A stretch of 64,000 nt of DNA from JACADW01 sp963747985 (GTDB lineage Bacteria; Acidobacteriota; UBA6911). The stretch spans positions 186,001-250,000 of the forward strand of contig CAVVHG010000005.1 of assembly GCA_963747985.1 (NCBI GenBank), given 5' to 3'. Position numbers and translations under genes: made by a program. This document shows positions 7,893 to 16,356 of the stretch, piece by piece (the first letter of the stretch is position 1; every line of letters starts with the position of its first letter). The notes below the pieces were generated by a model. That model was not told where the DNA came from, made no database searches, and was given only the letters and a program-made list of their open reading frames with translations.

Positions 7893-8684
7893 CTAGTCAA
7901 GCCCCTGTCGCTTGCGGCGCCAGGTGAAAATCGCCGCCACGCCTATGCTGATCAGGTAGAGAACCACCATCGGCGCCGTCCAGATCATCAGGTTGAAGGC
8001 GTCGCCGGTCGGGGAAAGCACGGCGGCAAGGATGACGATAGCCAGAATTCCGTAGCGGAAGTTTCTCAGCAGAAATTTCGCGGATACCAGCCCGAATATC
8101 GAGAGGAATGCCACGACAACCGGCATTTCGAAGATGAGCCCAAAGCCGAGCAGCATCATGTTGGTAAGGTCGAGATACTCGTCGATCTTGATGACCGGTG
8201 TGAAATCCGAGCCCAGTCCAACCAGGAAACCGTACGCCTGGGGAAGGACTATCAGATAGCAGAAAGTTCCCCCCGCCAGGAAAAGAAAGACCGACGAAAT
8301 CATGAAGGGCACGACGTACCGCTTCTCACGCCGGTACAGGCCGGGTGCGATGAACTTCCAGACTTCGTAGAGCAACAGAGGGCTGGTAAGAAAGATGCCG
8401 GCCAGGGCTGACACTTTCAGGTAAAGCGTAAAAGGATCGGTGGGGTTGGTATAAGCAAGCTTCGTGCCCGCAGGCAGCGCCGCCAGCAGGGGCCGGGATA
8501 TGAAGTGATAGATATCTTTGCTGAAATAGAAGGACGCCAGAAAACCAACCGCCACGTAGAGTGCGACCCGAACCAGTCGTCGGCGCAACTCGTCAAGATG
8601 TTCGAGAAAGGACATCTTGGCGGTTTGATCTTCCGGTTCCGGCGACTCGGTTTCAGGCTCGAGTTCCGCGGGAGCATTCGTCAT
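7893..8684 (-). CDS. tatC: Sec-independent protein translocase TatC
   Basis: This 263-aa polytopic membrane protein has six predicted membrane segments. The N-terminal signature FLEHLDELRRRL and the periplasmic-loop motif YEVWKFIAPGL are diagnostic of TatC, the receptor for twin-arginine signal peptides. Its start overlaps the tatA stop by 4 bp (ATGA at 8681-8684), so the two are translationally coupled. At least one exported protein in this window (15265-16191) has an RR-containing signal that could use this pathway. Length is normal. Confidence 0.97.
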   Translation of the reverse strand: MTNAPAELEPETESPEPEDQTAKMSFLEHLDELRRRLVRVALYVAVGFLASFYFSKDIYHFISRPLLAALPAGTKLAYTNPTDPFTLYLKVSALAGIFLTSPLLLYEVWKFIAPGLYRREKRYVVPFMISSVFLFLAGGTFCYLIVLPQAYGFLVGLGSDFTPVIKIDEYLDLTNMMLLGFGLIFEMPVVVAFLSIFGLVSAKFLLRNFRYGILAIVILAAVLSPTGDAFNLMIWTAPMVVLYLISIGVAAIFTWRRKRQGLD

Positions 8685-8917
8685 TGAATGTCTTTGGAGT
8701 TGATGGTGCTGTCCTTGAGGATGTCCGACATTACTTCTTTTTCTTTTTCGAGCCGGACTTCATCTTCCCAGGTCTGTTTAAGCTCGTTGGACGCCTTCTT
8801 GAACTCTGCCAGGCCTTTGCCGAGCGATTTTCCGAGCTCGGGCAGCTTGCGGGGGCCGAAGATGATAAGAGCCAGAACAAAAATAATGATGATTTCCTGC
8901 ATTCCCAGCGAACCCAT
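8681..8917 (-). CDS. tatA: Twin-arginine translocase subunit TatA/TatB
   Basis: This 78-aa protein has one N-terminal membrane helix (QEIIIIFVLALIIFGPRKLPELG), the FGP hinge, an amphipathic helix (KSLGKGLAEFKKASNEL) and an acidic, charged tail. That is the TatA/B/E layout; in genomes without a separate TatB one protein serves both roles. It is first in a tatA-tatC operon with a sigma-70-like promoter about 60 bp upstream. TatA versus TatB cannot be settled from the sequence, though the short tail favours TatA. Confidence 0.93.
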   Translation of the reverse strand: MGSLGMQEIIIIFVLALIIFGPRKLPELGKSLGKGLAEFKKASNELKQTWEDEVRLEKEKEVMSDILKDSTINSKDIQ

Positions 8918-8974
8918 TGCCTTACCCGCTTTCTGCTCCGAAGACAGCTCTAAACCGTCTTTGGACCAACTTAA

Positions 8975-9003
8975 AGTCTAATGAACGGTATGCACCAAGT
9001 CAA
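8975..9003 (-). promoter_or_regulatory. Sigma-70 promoter for tatA-tatC
   Basis: On the minus strand TTGACT (8998-9003) is separated by 17 bp from TAGACT (8975-8980), about 58 bp upstream of the tatA start. Spacing is optimal and the hexamers are close to consensus. The same 260-bp divergent region carries a promoter for ctpA on the other strand. Confidence 0.55.
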
Positions 9004-9116
9004 GGCATGGGAAAGATGCCGGCCGGTTTGTCCCGACAGTCCTCAGCCACCAGCTTTCGGCATTATGCCTGAATGTCGACAACCGATGGCTGGAGACTTC
9101 TTGCCGTAGCTTTGAC

Positions 9117-9145
9117 TTGTTGCGCCGGGGGACCCATGGTATACT
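9117..9145 (+). promoter_or_regulatory. Sigma-70 promoter for ctpA
   Basis: TTGTTG (9117-9122), a 17-bp spacer and TATACT (9140-9145) lie 32 bp upstream of the ctpA ATG. A GGTGGA ribosome site at 9161-9166 lies between promoter and start. The -10 is near consensus. Confidence 0.55.
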
Positions 9146-9177
9146 CCTGAGGCTATGCTGGGTGGAGCCATCTCATT

Positions 9178-10836
9178 ATGAAACATAGATTTGCCGTCTT
9201 CGTCTTTCTCACGCTTCTGGTTTCTTCGATAGCTGGTGGCCTCATCGGTGGTAGCGTCGCAGCGGGTTCAGGAGCTGCTCAAGCCACGCCAAACCAATTC
9301 CTGACGGATTTCACCGAAGCCCTCGACATAATCCAGAAGAACCATGTCGATCAGGTCGGCGCCGACAAGCTGGTTTACAGCGCGATTAAGGGAATGCTGC
9401 GAGAGCTTGATCCCCATTCGAGCTTCTTCGATCCCAAAGAATTCTCTCGTCTCAGGGAGGAACAGCACAGCAAGTACTATGGTCTCGGGATCCGCGTTCG
9501 TCCGCTGCTGCGTGACAAGGGGAGGGTGGTGATCGTTGAGCCGCCGGCCCTCGGTTCACCGGCTGAGCGCCATGGGCTCAGGGCCGGAGACGTTATCACC
9601 AAGATCGAAGGCGAGCCGATCGACGACTGGACTTCCGACGAGGTGGTGGGCCACCTGCGCGGTCCGCGCGGTACCGAGGTGCGGATAACCGTTGAACGCC
9701 CCGGGGTCCGGGACCCGCTCCAGTTCTCGGTCGATCGTGACGAGATTCCGCTCGTTACGGTCCCTTACGCCTTCGAGATCCGTCCGGGCATCGGCTACAT
9801 CAAGCTGGACCGCTTCTCCGAATCGACGGCCGAGGAGTTCCACCAGAAGCTGAAGCAGATCGATGCCGCGAATCTCTCGGGATTGGTTCTGGATTTGAGG
9901 GACAATCCCGGCGGGTTGCTCAACCAGGCGATCGACATCGCCGACTTCTTCGTTCCCCGGGGCGAAATCGTCGTCTCCACCAAGGGGCGTGCTGACGGTT
10001 CCGCGAGGACATACCGTTCTCCCAGCCTGGAAAAGATCAGGGTCCCGGTGGTCGTCCTGATAAATAAGCACAGCGCGAGCGCGTCCGAGATCGTTGCCGG
10101 TGCGTTGCAGGATCACGACCGCGCACTCATAGTGGGTGAGACCAGTTTCGGGAAAGGGCTGGTGCAGTCGGTGTACACGCTGGACAACAACACCGGCATG
10201 GCGTTGACAACAGCCAAGTACTACACACCCAGCGGAAGGCTTATCCAGCGGGATTATTCCGGGTCGAGCTTCGAATACTACTACCTTAACGAACCGGACA
10301 GTTCAGCCGAAGCGAAGCATGAAACAAGGCACACCGACAGCGGTCGCGCGGTACTCGGTGGGGGCGGCATCACTCCCGATATTACTGTGCCAGCACGCGA
10401 GCTTACCCGATTCGAAGCGTTACTCACCTCCAAGGACGTGTTCTTCGAGTACGCACGGCGCCTTACGTCCGGACAAGTGGCCGCGGCCAGTGATTTCCAG
10501 GTGCCGGTGAAGAATAATGAACTTCCCGCAGCCGGGGCGAAGTCCGGCAGCAACCTGGCGAAATTCGAAGTTTCAGACGCCATTCTTGATGACTTCAAAG
10601 CGTTCCTCCGATCAAAGAAGGTCGAATTTACGGACGCTGATCTCCGAGACGATCTCGACTTTGTCAAACGGCGCATCAAGCAGGAGGTATTCAATTCCAC
10701 CCTCGGATTGCAGGAGGGCTTCAAAGTGGCGATCCAGGGAGACAACCAGGTCCTCAAGGCCCTGGAAGTCATGCCGGAGGCAAAGACATTGATGGCGACT
10801 GGCCGGGTGACGTCGGCCTCACAACCTCAGAAGTAA
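9178..10836 (+). CDS. ctpA: Carboxy-terminal processing protease, S41 family
   Basis: This 552-aa exported protease has an N-terminal signal or membrane anchor (residues 1-30), a PDZ domain at about 100-180 (GSPAERHGLRAGDVITKIEG) and the S41 catalytic core at about 190-370. The Ser/Lys dyad is visible as S301 in HSASASEI and K326 in TSFGKGLVQ, 25 residues apart as in E. coli Prc. A C-terminal extension of about 160 residues with alternating helices follows the core. It trims C-termini of periplasmic or membrane proteins. The next gene, a lytic transglycosylase, starts 25 bp downstream, so the two are probably co-transcribed; Prc-type proteases are known to control murein hydrolases. Confidence 0.94.
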   Translation: MKHRFAVFVFLTLLVSSIAGGLIGGSVAAGSGAAQATPNQFLTDFTEALDIIQKNHVDQVGADKLVYSAIKGMLRELDPHSSFFDPKEFSRLREEQHSKYYGLGIRVRPLLRDKGRVVIVEPPALGSPAERHGLRAGDVITKIEGEPIDDWTSDEVVGHLRGPRGTEVRITVERPGVRDPLQFSVDRDEIPLVTVPYAFEIRPGIGYIKLDRFSESTAEEFHQKLKQIDAANLSGLVLDLRDNPGGLLNQAIDIADFFVPRGEIVVSTKGRADGSARTYRSPSLEKIRVPVVVLINKHSASASEIVAGALQDHDRALIVGETSFGKGLVQSVYTLDNNTGMALTTAKYYTPSGRLIQRDYSGSSFEYYYLNEPDSSAEAKHETRHTDSGRAVLGGGGITPDITVPARELTRFEALLTSKDVFFEYARRLTSGQVAAASDFQVPVKNNELPAAGAKSGSNLAKFEVSDAILDDFKAFLRSKKVEFTDADLRDDLDFVKRRIKQEVFNSTLGLQEGFKVAIQGDNQVLKALEVMPEAKTLMATGRVTSASQPQK

Positions 10837-10861
10837 GTACTAGATCGGCTCTCTTGTCAGC

Positions 10862-12571
10862 ATGAAGCGGTCCTGGCCCGTGATTGCCCTCGTTGTGTTT
10901 CTTGCCCTTTCAGGGTCGTTGTTTGTCTGCCAGGCCGCCCAGTCATCGCCGACCTCTGTCGCCGATAACCCTGCGCCTCCGGCCGCAGACGCAGCAACGA
11001 CCTTCCTTCCGGACATTCCCGACGCGCCTCCGGAAATCCAGGACCTGATGCGACGCGTGCAGCAGAGCTATACCGAAGGCTCCAACCTGCTCAAGTCGGG
11101 GGAGTCCGCAAAAGCGCGGGCCGCATTCAACCGTGCGCTGGACCTGCTGATGGACTCCGGATTCGATCTTACATCCACGCCGGCCTTGCAGGGCTTCTTT
11201 CGAGACCTCCTGAGGCTGATTCAACAGGACGAAGCACGGTATCTTCAAGCCGAGGAAGTGGTCGAGGAAAAGCAGGAGGCAGCGGTGGTAGATGAGTTGG
11301 ACCGCCTGGACCTGATCCCCATATCCATCGACCCCGTGCTGAGCGACGTTGTGGCTGCGGATCTTGCCAACACTCAGTACGACATTCCGATCGTCCTCAA
11401 CGAAGCCGTCCTGAAGTCCCTCAACTTCTGGCTCGGCAAGGGCAGGAGGTACTTCTCCGACGGCCTCGTGCGCTCCGGCAGGTACCGCCCGATGGTCGCG
11501 GAGGCGTTCAAGACCGAGTCTATTCCCCTGGATGTCATGTATCTTGCGCAGGTCGAGAGCCTTTTCAAGACCGAGGCGGTCTCACGCGCCCGTGCGAGGG
11601 GGATTTGGCAATTCGGTCGCGGCACCGCGATCCGCTACGGGTTGAAGGTCAACCGCTACGTCGATGAGCGGTCGGATCCCGAGAAGTCGACCCGTGCGGC
11701 GGCTCGCTACCTGAGTGATCTCTACGCGATGTTCAAGGACTGGAACCTGGTCCTGGCTGCCTACAACTGGGGAGAGGGCAAAGTCCAGCGCCTCATCGAC
11801 AGAAGCGGACGCAACGACTTCTGGGACCTGCTGGAACTGAAGCGAAATTTCCCGAAGGAAACCAAGAACCACGTCCCGCTGATCATGGCGAGCATAATTC
11901 TGGCGCGCAACCCCGAGAAGTACGGCCTGCCGACTGAGCTTGACCAGCCTCTGATGTTCGACCGTGTATCTGTATCCAAGCCGACCGACCTGAAAGCTGC
12001 CGCGAGGCTGATGGGACTGACCACGGCTCAACTCAAGGAATTGAACCCGGCTCTGCGCGGTCTTACCACGCCTCCCGGCTACCCGGATTTCGAGCTGAAA
12101 GTGCCTCCGGGGACATCCCAGGAAACCATCGGAAAGCTGGCTGCCCTGCCGGCTGCCAAGGTCCGTGCGCAGCCGGATTACACTGCACGCTACCGTGTCC
12201 GTCCCGGCGATACCCTGAGCGGGATTGCAGCGAGGCTGGGCGTGACTGTGGCGGCTCTGCAGAGCGCAAACAAGATTCGGCCATCGTCATTAAAGGCAGG
12301 CATGTGGCTCACGGTTCCTCCCGCGAAAAGCGCGGCTGCCGCCTCCAGAGCAGCCGGCAGCGGGGCGAAGAAGAGCACTGCGGCGGCACGGGGCGTTTCT
12401 GCCAGGCCGGCTTCCGCGGCCCGTTCGAAATCGTCGCGTGGTGGTTCCGGAAGTGGTTTAAAAGCATCCGGTTCGCCAGGATCGCCCGGAACGCAACCAC
12501 GCCGCCCCGCCACCCCCGCGCAGGAAAAATCGATTGTGAAGAGCCCAACGAAGGAAGTCGCTTCCCGCTAG
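10862..12571 (+). CDS. MltD-like lytic transglycosylase with LysM domain
   Basis: This 569-aa exported protein has a signal peptide (residues 1-28), a helical region, a goose-lysozyme-like SLT domain at about 180-330 (catalytic Glu at about E232 in AQVESLFK; ARARGIWQF; AAYNWGEGKVQRLI), and a LysM peptidoglycan-binding domain at about 444-487 (YRVRPGDTLSGIAARLGV). The last 80 residues are a low-complexity Ala/Ser/Pro/Lys tail. A partial second LysM-like stretch may precede the LysM. The enzyme cleaves glycan strands to 1,6-anhydromuropeptides. It follows ctpA by 25 bp. Compared with E. coli MltD it has one clear LysM instead of two or more. Confidence 0.92.
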   Translation: MKRSWPVIALVVFLALSGSLFVCQAAQSSPTSVADNPAPPAADAATTFLPDIPDAPPEIQDLMRRVQQSYTEGSNLLKSGESAKARAAFNRALDLLMDSGFDLTSTPALQGFFRDLLRLIQQDEARYLQAEEVVEEKQEAAVVDELDRLDLIPISIDPVLSDVVAADLANTQYDIPIVLNEAVLKSLNFWLGKGRRYFSDGLVRSGRYRPMVAEAFKTESIPLDVMYLAQVESLFKTEAVSRARARGIWQFGRGTAIRYGLKVNRYVDERSDPEKSTRAAARYLSDLYAMFKDWNLVLAAYNWGEGKVQRLIDRSGRNDFWDLLELKRNFPKETKNHVPLIMASIILARNPEKYGLPTELDQPLMFDRVSVSKPTDLKAAARLMGLTTAQLKELNPALRGLTTPPGYPDFELKVPPGTSQETIGKLAALPAAKVRAQPDYTARYRVRPGDTLSGIAARLGVTVAALQSANKIRPSSLKAGMWLTVPPAKSAAAASRAAGSGAKKSTAAARGVSARPASAARSKSSRGGSGSGLKASGSPGSPGTQPRRPATPAQEKSIVKSPTKEVASR

Positions 12572-12585
12572 AACTGCAGAACATT

Positions 12586-12613
12586 TTGACCTCCTGCTTC
12601 GTATTAATAGAGT
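12586..12613 (+). promoter_or_regulatory. Weak sigma-70 promoter candidate before the permease pair
   Basis: TTGACC (12586-12591) and TAGAGT (12608-12613) with 16-bp spacing precede a small hairpin (GGGGG/CCCCC at 12616-12632) and the ATG at 12645. There is no good Shine-Dalgarno sequence. The permeases could instead be read through from the upstream operon. Confidence 0.3.
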
Positions 12614-12644
12614 CAGGGGGATTATTGCCCCCGCCTGGCTGCCT

Positions 12645-13949
12645 ATGAGTACAACAGTCTCACATCTCGACGCGGTTCGCCCGAGAGTGGCAACCTATCG
12701 GAAAACGCTGCGTTCCAGTGCCGCCCTCTGGGAAGCCCTGATCATCGCGGTCGACTCGATATGGTCGCATAAACTGAGGTCATTCCTGACGCTGCTTGGT
12801 GTCATCATCGGAGTTGCATCGGTCGTTGCCGTCGGGGCTTCAATCGAAGGCTTTGGCAAATACATAAACGATCGCCTCACGTCTGTCTTCGGCAGCAACA
12901 GCTTCATACTCGGCAGAATCGTGCGCGTGGGGGAACTTTCCGAGGAGGAATGGGAAAAGCTCATCAAGCGCAACAAACGCATATACCCGGATGACCTGCA
13001 CGCCGTCGAAGAGCGCTGCGATGGGTGCATGGCCATCTCACCCATACTGCACACGCGCGACGATGCAAAGTTCGGCAACGAGACCTTCTATGACGCCGAC
13101 ATCACGGGGGTCAGTCCCGATCTGCCCAGAATCCAGCAACTGAAAGTCGCGGAGGGCCGGTTCCTGAACTCCTTCGACATGGAGCACGCACGGGCCCTCG
13201 CCTTCATCGGGGCGGACATCCGCAAACAGCTTTTCGGGCCCATCGATGTGATCGGCAAGGAGATCAAGGTCGGCGGGGAATCTTTCACCATCCTGGGAGT
13301 TGAGGAGAGCAACGGCAGCTTCTTCGGCAACTCGATGGACTCCAGCATATACATCCCGTACACCACCTTTCTCAAGAAGTACGGCATGCGGCGATCGCTG
13401 GAGGTTCGGATCAAGTCAGACTCCGCGCAGGCATTCCAGTCGACACAGGATGAGGTGCGGGTCATCATGCGGTCTCGGCACCACCTCAAGCCAAACCAGG
13501 AGGACGACTTCGACATCCTGGCCAGCCAGGCCATCCAGAACTCGGTCGACCAGTTCACAGGCGCCGTCGCCGGCGTCGTGACACCGATCACACTCATATC
13601 CCTGGTGGTGGGCGGGATCGTGATCATGAATATCATGCTCGTCACCGTGACGGAGAGAACAAAGGAGATCGGGACCCGCAAGGCCGTAGGCGCCCGGCGC
13701 CTCGACATCATGCTGCAGTTTCTCATCGAGTCGGCGCTGCTGGCATCTATCGGAGGGTTAATCGGTCTTCTTCTCGCTTACGGTATCTGCGTGCTGGTCC
13801 GGAACACGACGCCGGTTCCCATGACTATCACGTTCTTCTACATTGTGATTTCGCTTGCGACGTCGGGAATCATCGGGGTGATTTCGGGCATCTATCCCGC
13901 GCACAAGGCCTCAAAGCTCGATCCCATAGTGGCCCTGTCCAGGGAGTGA
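12645..13949 (+). CDS. MacB/FtsX-type ABC transporter permease
   Basis: This 434-aa protein has the four-helix MacB/FtsX permease layout: one membrane segment near residues 45-70 (FLTLLGVIIGVASVVAVG), a large extracytoplasmic MacB-PCD domain at about 75-305, and three C-terminal membrane segments. The signature TERTKEIGTRKAVGARRLDI and the ending AHKASKLDPIVALSRE are typical. Such permeases act with a MacB-type ATPase in peptide, lipid or macrolide export or as mechanotransmission devices. No ATPase lies beside it. The next permease starts 5 bp downstream, suggesting a heterodimer. Confidence 0.92.
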   Translation: MSTTVSHLDAVRPRVATYRKTLRSSAALWEALIIAVDSIWSHKLRSFLTLLGVIIGVASVVAVGASIEGFGKYINDRLTSVFGSNSFILGRIVRVGELSEEEWEKLIKRNKRIYPDDLHAVEERCDGCMAISPILHTRDDAKFGNETFYDADITGVSPDLPRIQQLKVAEGRFLNSFDMEHARALAFIGADIRKQLFGPIDVIGKEIKVGGESFTILGVEESNGSFFGNSMDSSIYIPYTTFLKKYGMRRSLEVRIKSDSAQAFQSTQDEVRVIMRSRHHLKPNQEDDFDILASQAIQNSVDQFTGAVAGVVTPITLISLVVGGIVIMNIMLVTVTERTKEIGTRKAVGARRLDIMLQFLIESALLASIGGLIGLLLAYGICVLVRNTTPVPMTITFFYIVISLATSGIIGVISGIYPAHKASKLDPIVALSRE

Positions 13950-13953
13950 CGCA

Positions 13954-15204
13954 ATGGTCGGATTCAAGAACAAGGAAAACGTGGCCATGGCGTTGGAGAC
14001 CCTGATGGCCCACAAATTCCGGTCGTTCCTGACCGTGCTCGGGATCATCATCGGGGTCCTCACGGTGATCGTGATCGCATCTATTCTGACCGGGATGCGG
14101 AAAAACATCGTCCTCATGGTCGAGGAGTTCGGTACCAACAACATCTTCGCCTTTCACCTCAACATGGGCCCGCGGATCGGCGGACGGACTCCGCGCTCCG
14201 AGTGGATGCGGAAACCGCTTAACCCGGCCGACGCCGCTGCCGTCAAGGCCAGTTGTCCTTCGGTGGAGGATGTAACTTGGGAGGGCTTCCCCTGGGAAAC
14301 CAGGGTGGCGGTCAGGTACAAGAGCAACATCCTCAGGAATTTCAACTTCAGCGGCGTTCCAGCCAACTACGCGACGATTACCAACCGGACGATAGCTTCG
14401 GGGCGTTTCTTCAACGACTCGGAAGATCAGCACCGCATGAGCGTCGCCGTGATCGGCCCGGATATTGAGAAGGCTTTGTTCCCCGTGTCGGATCCGGTCG
14501 GCAAGCAGATCCTGATCAACAATCGGCCGTTTATGGTGATCGGAGTCACGGAGAAGAGCAAGGGCGGATTCATGGGAGAGGGAAACGGGCGAGACAACCA
14601 AGTCCTCATCCCGTATGGGGCGCAACAGAAAATGATGCCCTGGGAAGACAAGCATTTCCTGCTCATCAAGGCGAGGTCCGGGCAGCTCTCCAAGGCCCTG
14701 GACGAAGTCGAAAGCGTACTCCGCCGCAGGCGTGGTGTGAAGCCCAGCGAGCCCCGCAATTTTGACCTCAGCACGGCCGATCGATTTATTGAGCAGTTTG
14801 ATTCAATCTTCGCAACTTTGGGTCTTGTCGCCATTGCCGTCTCCGCGATCGGCCTGATGGTAGGCGGGATCGGCGTCATGAACATCATGCTGGTATCTGT
14901 CACGGAGAGAACCCGCGAAATAGGGGTGCGCAAGGCTATTGGCGCCACACGGCAGGACATCACCGTGCAGTTTCTCTTTGAAGCCATGACCTTGACTGCC
15001 GTCGGCGGCCTGCTTGGAGTCGTTCTTGCTGTCGCCACGAGTTACTTGATCATGGCGATCTTCCCTTCGCTCCCGGCCAGCATTCCGGCCTGGGCGGTGA
15101 TCACGGGACTGACGGTCTCGATCGCCATCGGGTTGATCTTCGGTGTCTTGCCTGCGCGCAAGGCTGCACGGCTCGATCCCATCGAAGCCCTTCGCTACGA
15201 GTGA
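13954..15204 (+). CDS. MacB/FtsX-type ABC transporter permease, second subunit
   Basis: This 416-aa protein has the same layout as its neighbour: an N-terminal membrane helix, a MacB-PCD periplasmic domain at about 55-285, and three C-terminal membrane helices. The motif TERTREIGVRKAIGATRQDI and the ending ARKAARLDPIEALRYE are typical. It is clearly homologous to the preceding permease but diverged, so a heterodimer is more likely than a recent copy. The gap between the two is 4 bp. It converges with the isomerase-like gene about 60 bp downstream. Confidence 0.92.
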   Translation: MVGFKNKENVAMALETLMAHKFRSFLTVLGIIIGVLTVIVIASILTGMRKNIVLMVEEFGTNNIFAFHLNMGPRIGGRTPRSEWMRKPLNPADAAAVKASCPSVEDVTWEGFPWETRVAVRYKSNILRNFNFSGVPANYATITNRTIASGRFFNDSEDQHRMSVAVIGPDIEKALFPVSDPVGKQILINNRPFMVIGVTEKSKGGFMGEGNGRDNQVLIPYGAQQKMMPWEDKHFLLIKARSGQLSKALDEVESVLRRRRGVKPSEPRNFDLSTADRFIEQFDSIFATLGLVAIAVSAIGLMVGGIGVMNIMLVSVTERTREIGVRKAIGATRQDITVQFLFEAMTLTAVGGLLGVVLAVATSYLIMAIFPSLPASIPAWAVITGLTVSIAIGLIFGVLPARKAARLDPIEALRYE

Positions 15205-15264
15205 CCACGACGCAGCGGTCGCTTCACCCTTCGCCGTCTCTGCACTTTCGCGGTCTACCGGCCG

Positions 15265-16191
15265 TCATGCCGGAGAGACCCCGAACTCACGCAGGTACCC
15301 GCTCATCACCTTGGCAAAGTGAGGAAATGCCACTTCCGGGTCTTCGAGTTCCGGGATCCACATCTTTTCCCACTCGAATCCGTAGATGCCCCGGTAGTGA
15401 CCTTTCGCAAGAACTCCGACGATATCTTTCACGGGCACCTTCCCCATCCCCGTCAACACGTAATGATCTTCCGCGCCACCCGGAACGGAATCCTTCAGGT
15501 GCACATGCCGCACATAAGCCCCGAGAACTTTGAAGGTTTCGGCCGGCGCTTCCTTTCCCGCGACCCAGGTGTGATGAGTGTCCCACAGCACCCCCACGTC
15601 GGGCGACTTGGCCTTCTTGATCATCTCCAGAACCGTGGCTGAGTGCGGGAAATCACCGTGCGTCTCCAAAATGACCGTCACACCGCTTCCCTTCGCGTAG
15701 GCCCCCAGTTCATGCAGGCCGTCCGCAATGCGATTGATCGTCACTTCATGTGCCTCGCCCTGAACCCACTTGTCGCCGAAGACCCGGACACAGGGGCTCT
15801 TCAGCTGGCGCGCCAGGTCTATGAAGCGCTTCGCTTCGTCCAGCTGCTCGCGGCGCTCGGCCGGGTCCGGCACGTGCAGGTTCGCGGACGCACCCAGATT
15901 TGCAATCCGCAGACCTTGAGCTGCAAGGTCGGCAAGGCTCGCCTTGATTTGCCCGGGGCTGAACTCCGGGCATTTTGTGAGGTCCATCTGGCCTTGCAGG
16001 CCCCTCAGTTCAACTGCCGCAAATCCCCACTCGGCGGCGTGGCTGAGGATTGTCTTCCAATCCCACTTGGGGCACCCGAGCGTGGAAAAACCGATGGGAT
16101 ACCGTTTTGGAGCCGATCGTGCGCTGAGGACTCCGGGTGCAGCCAATACGCATCCGACCGACTTAATCATGTTCCTGCGCGTCTGTTCCAT
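15265..16191 (-). CDS. Exported sugar phosphate isomerase/epimerase-like TIM-barrel protein
   Basis: This 308-aa protein belongs to the xylose-isomerase-like/AP-endonuclease-2 TIM-barrel superfamily (IYGFEWEKMW, HLKDSVPGG, ILETHGDFPHS, VLWDTHHTWV). Metal-ligand residues E, D, H and E of this fold are visible. The N-terminus MEQTRRNMIKSVG plus a hydrophobic stretch looks like a twin-arginine signal. The ATG at 16191 is preferred because GGAG lies 6 bp upstream; an ATG at 16203 has no ribosome site. Related genes in Acidobacteriota and Planctomycetota lie in sugar catabolism clusters, as here beside a Gfo/Idh-type oxidoreductase. The substrate is unknown. Confidence 0.87.
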   Translation of the reverse strand: MEQTRRNMIKSVGCVLAAPGVLSARSAPKRYPIGFSTLGCPKWDWKTILSHAAEWGFAAVELRGLQGQMDLTKCPEFSPGQIKASLADLAAQGLRIANLGASANLHVPDPAERREQLDEAKRFIDLARQLKSPCVRVFGDKWVQGEAHEVTINRIADGLHELGAYAKGSGVTVILETHGDFPHSATVLEMIKKAKSPDVGVLWDTHHTWVAGKEAPAETFKVLGAYVRHVHLKDSVPGGAEDHYVLTGMGKVPVKDIVGVLAKGHYRGIYGFEWEKMWIPELEDPEVAFPHFAKVMSGYLREFGVSPA

Positions 16192-16277
16192 GGCAATCTC
16201 CATTTTCTGGAATAAAAGAAATCACACTGATCAATAATTGCGAACAAGCTTGAATCGAGCCCCTCCCACTCGCACCA

Positions 16278-16340
16278 AGGGACAGATGGGTAAAGGGCGC
16301 ACGGGCCTGATTCCTTTGTCGCTTTACCCCTCTGTTCCTT
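16278..16340. repeat. Long imperfect hairpin downstream of the oxidoreductase gene
   Basis: Arms at about 16278-16296 and 16321-16340 are complementary over about 18 of 20 positions (core ACAGATGGGTAAAG against CTTTACCCCTCTGT). It lies between two minus-strand genes, just past the 3' end of the Gfo/Idh gene, and could act as a terminator or mRNA stabiliser. There is no clear T tract. Confidence 0.5.
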
Positions 16341-16356
16341 GATCCCTCGACCCCTT

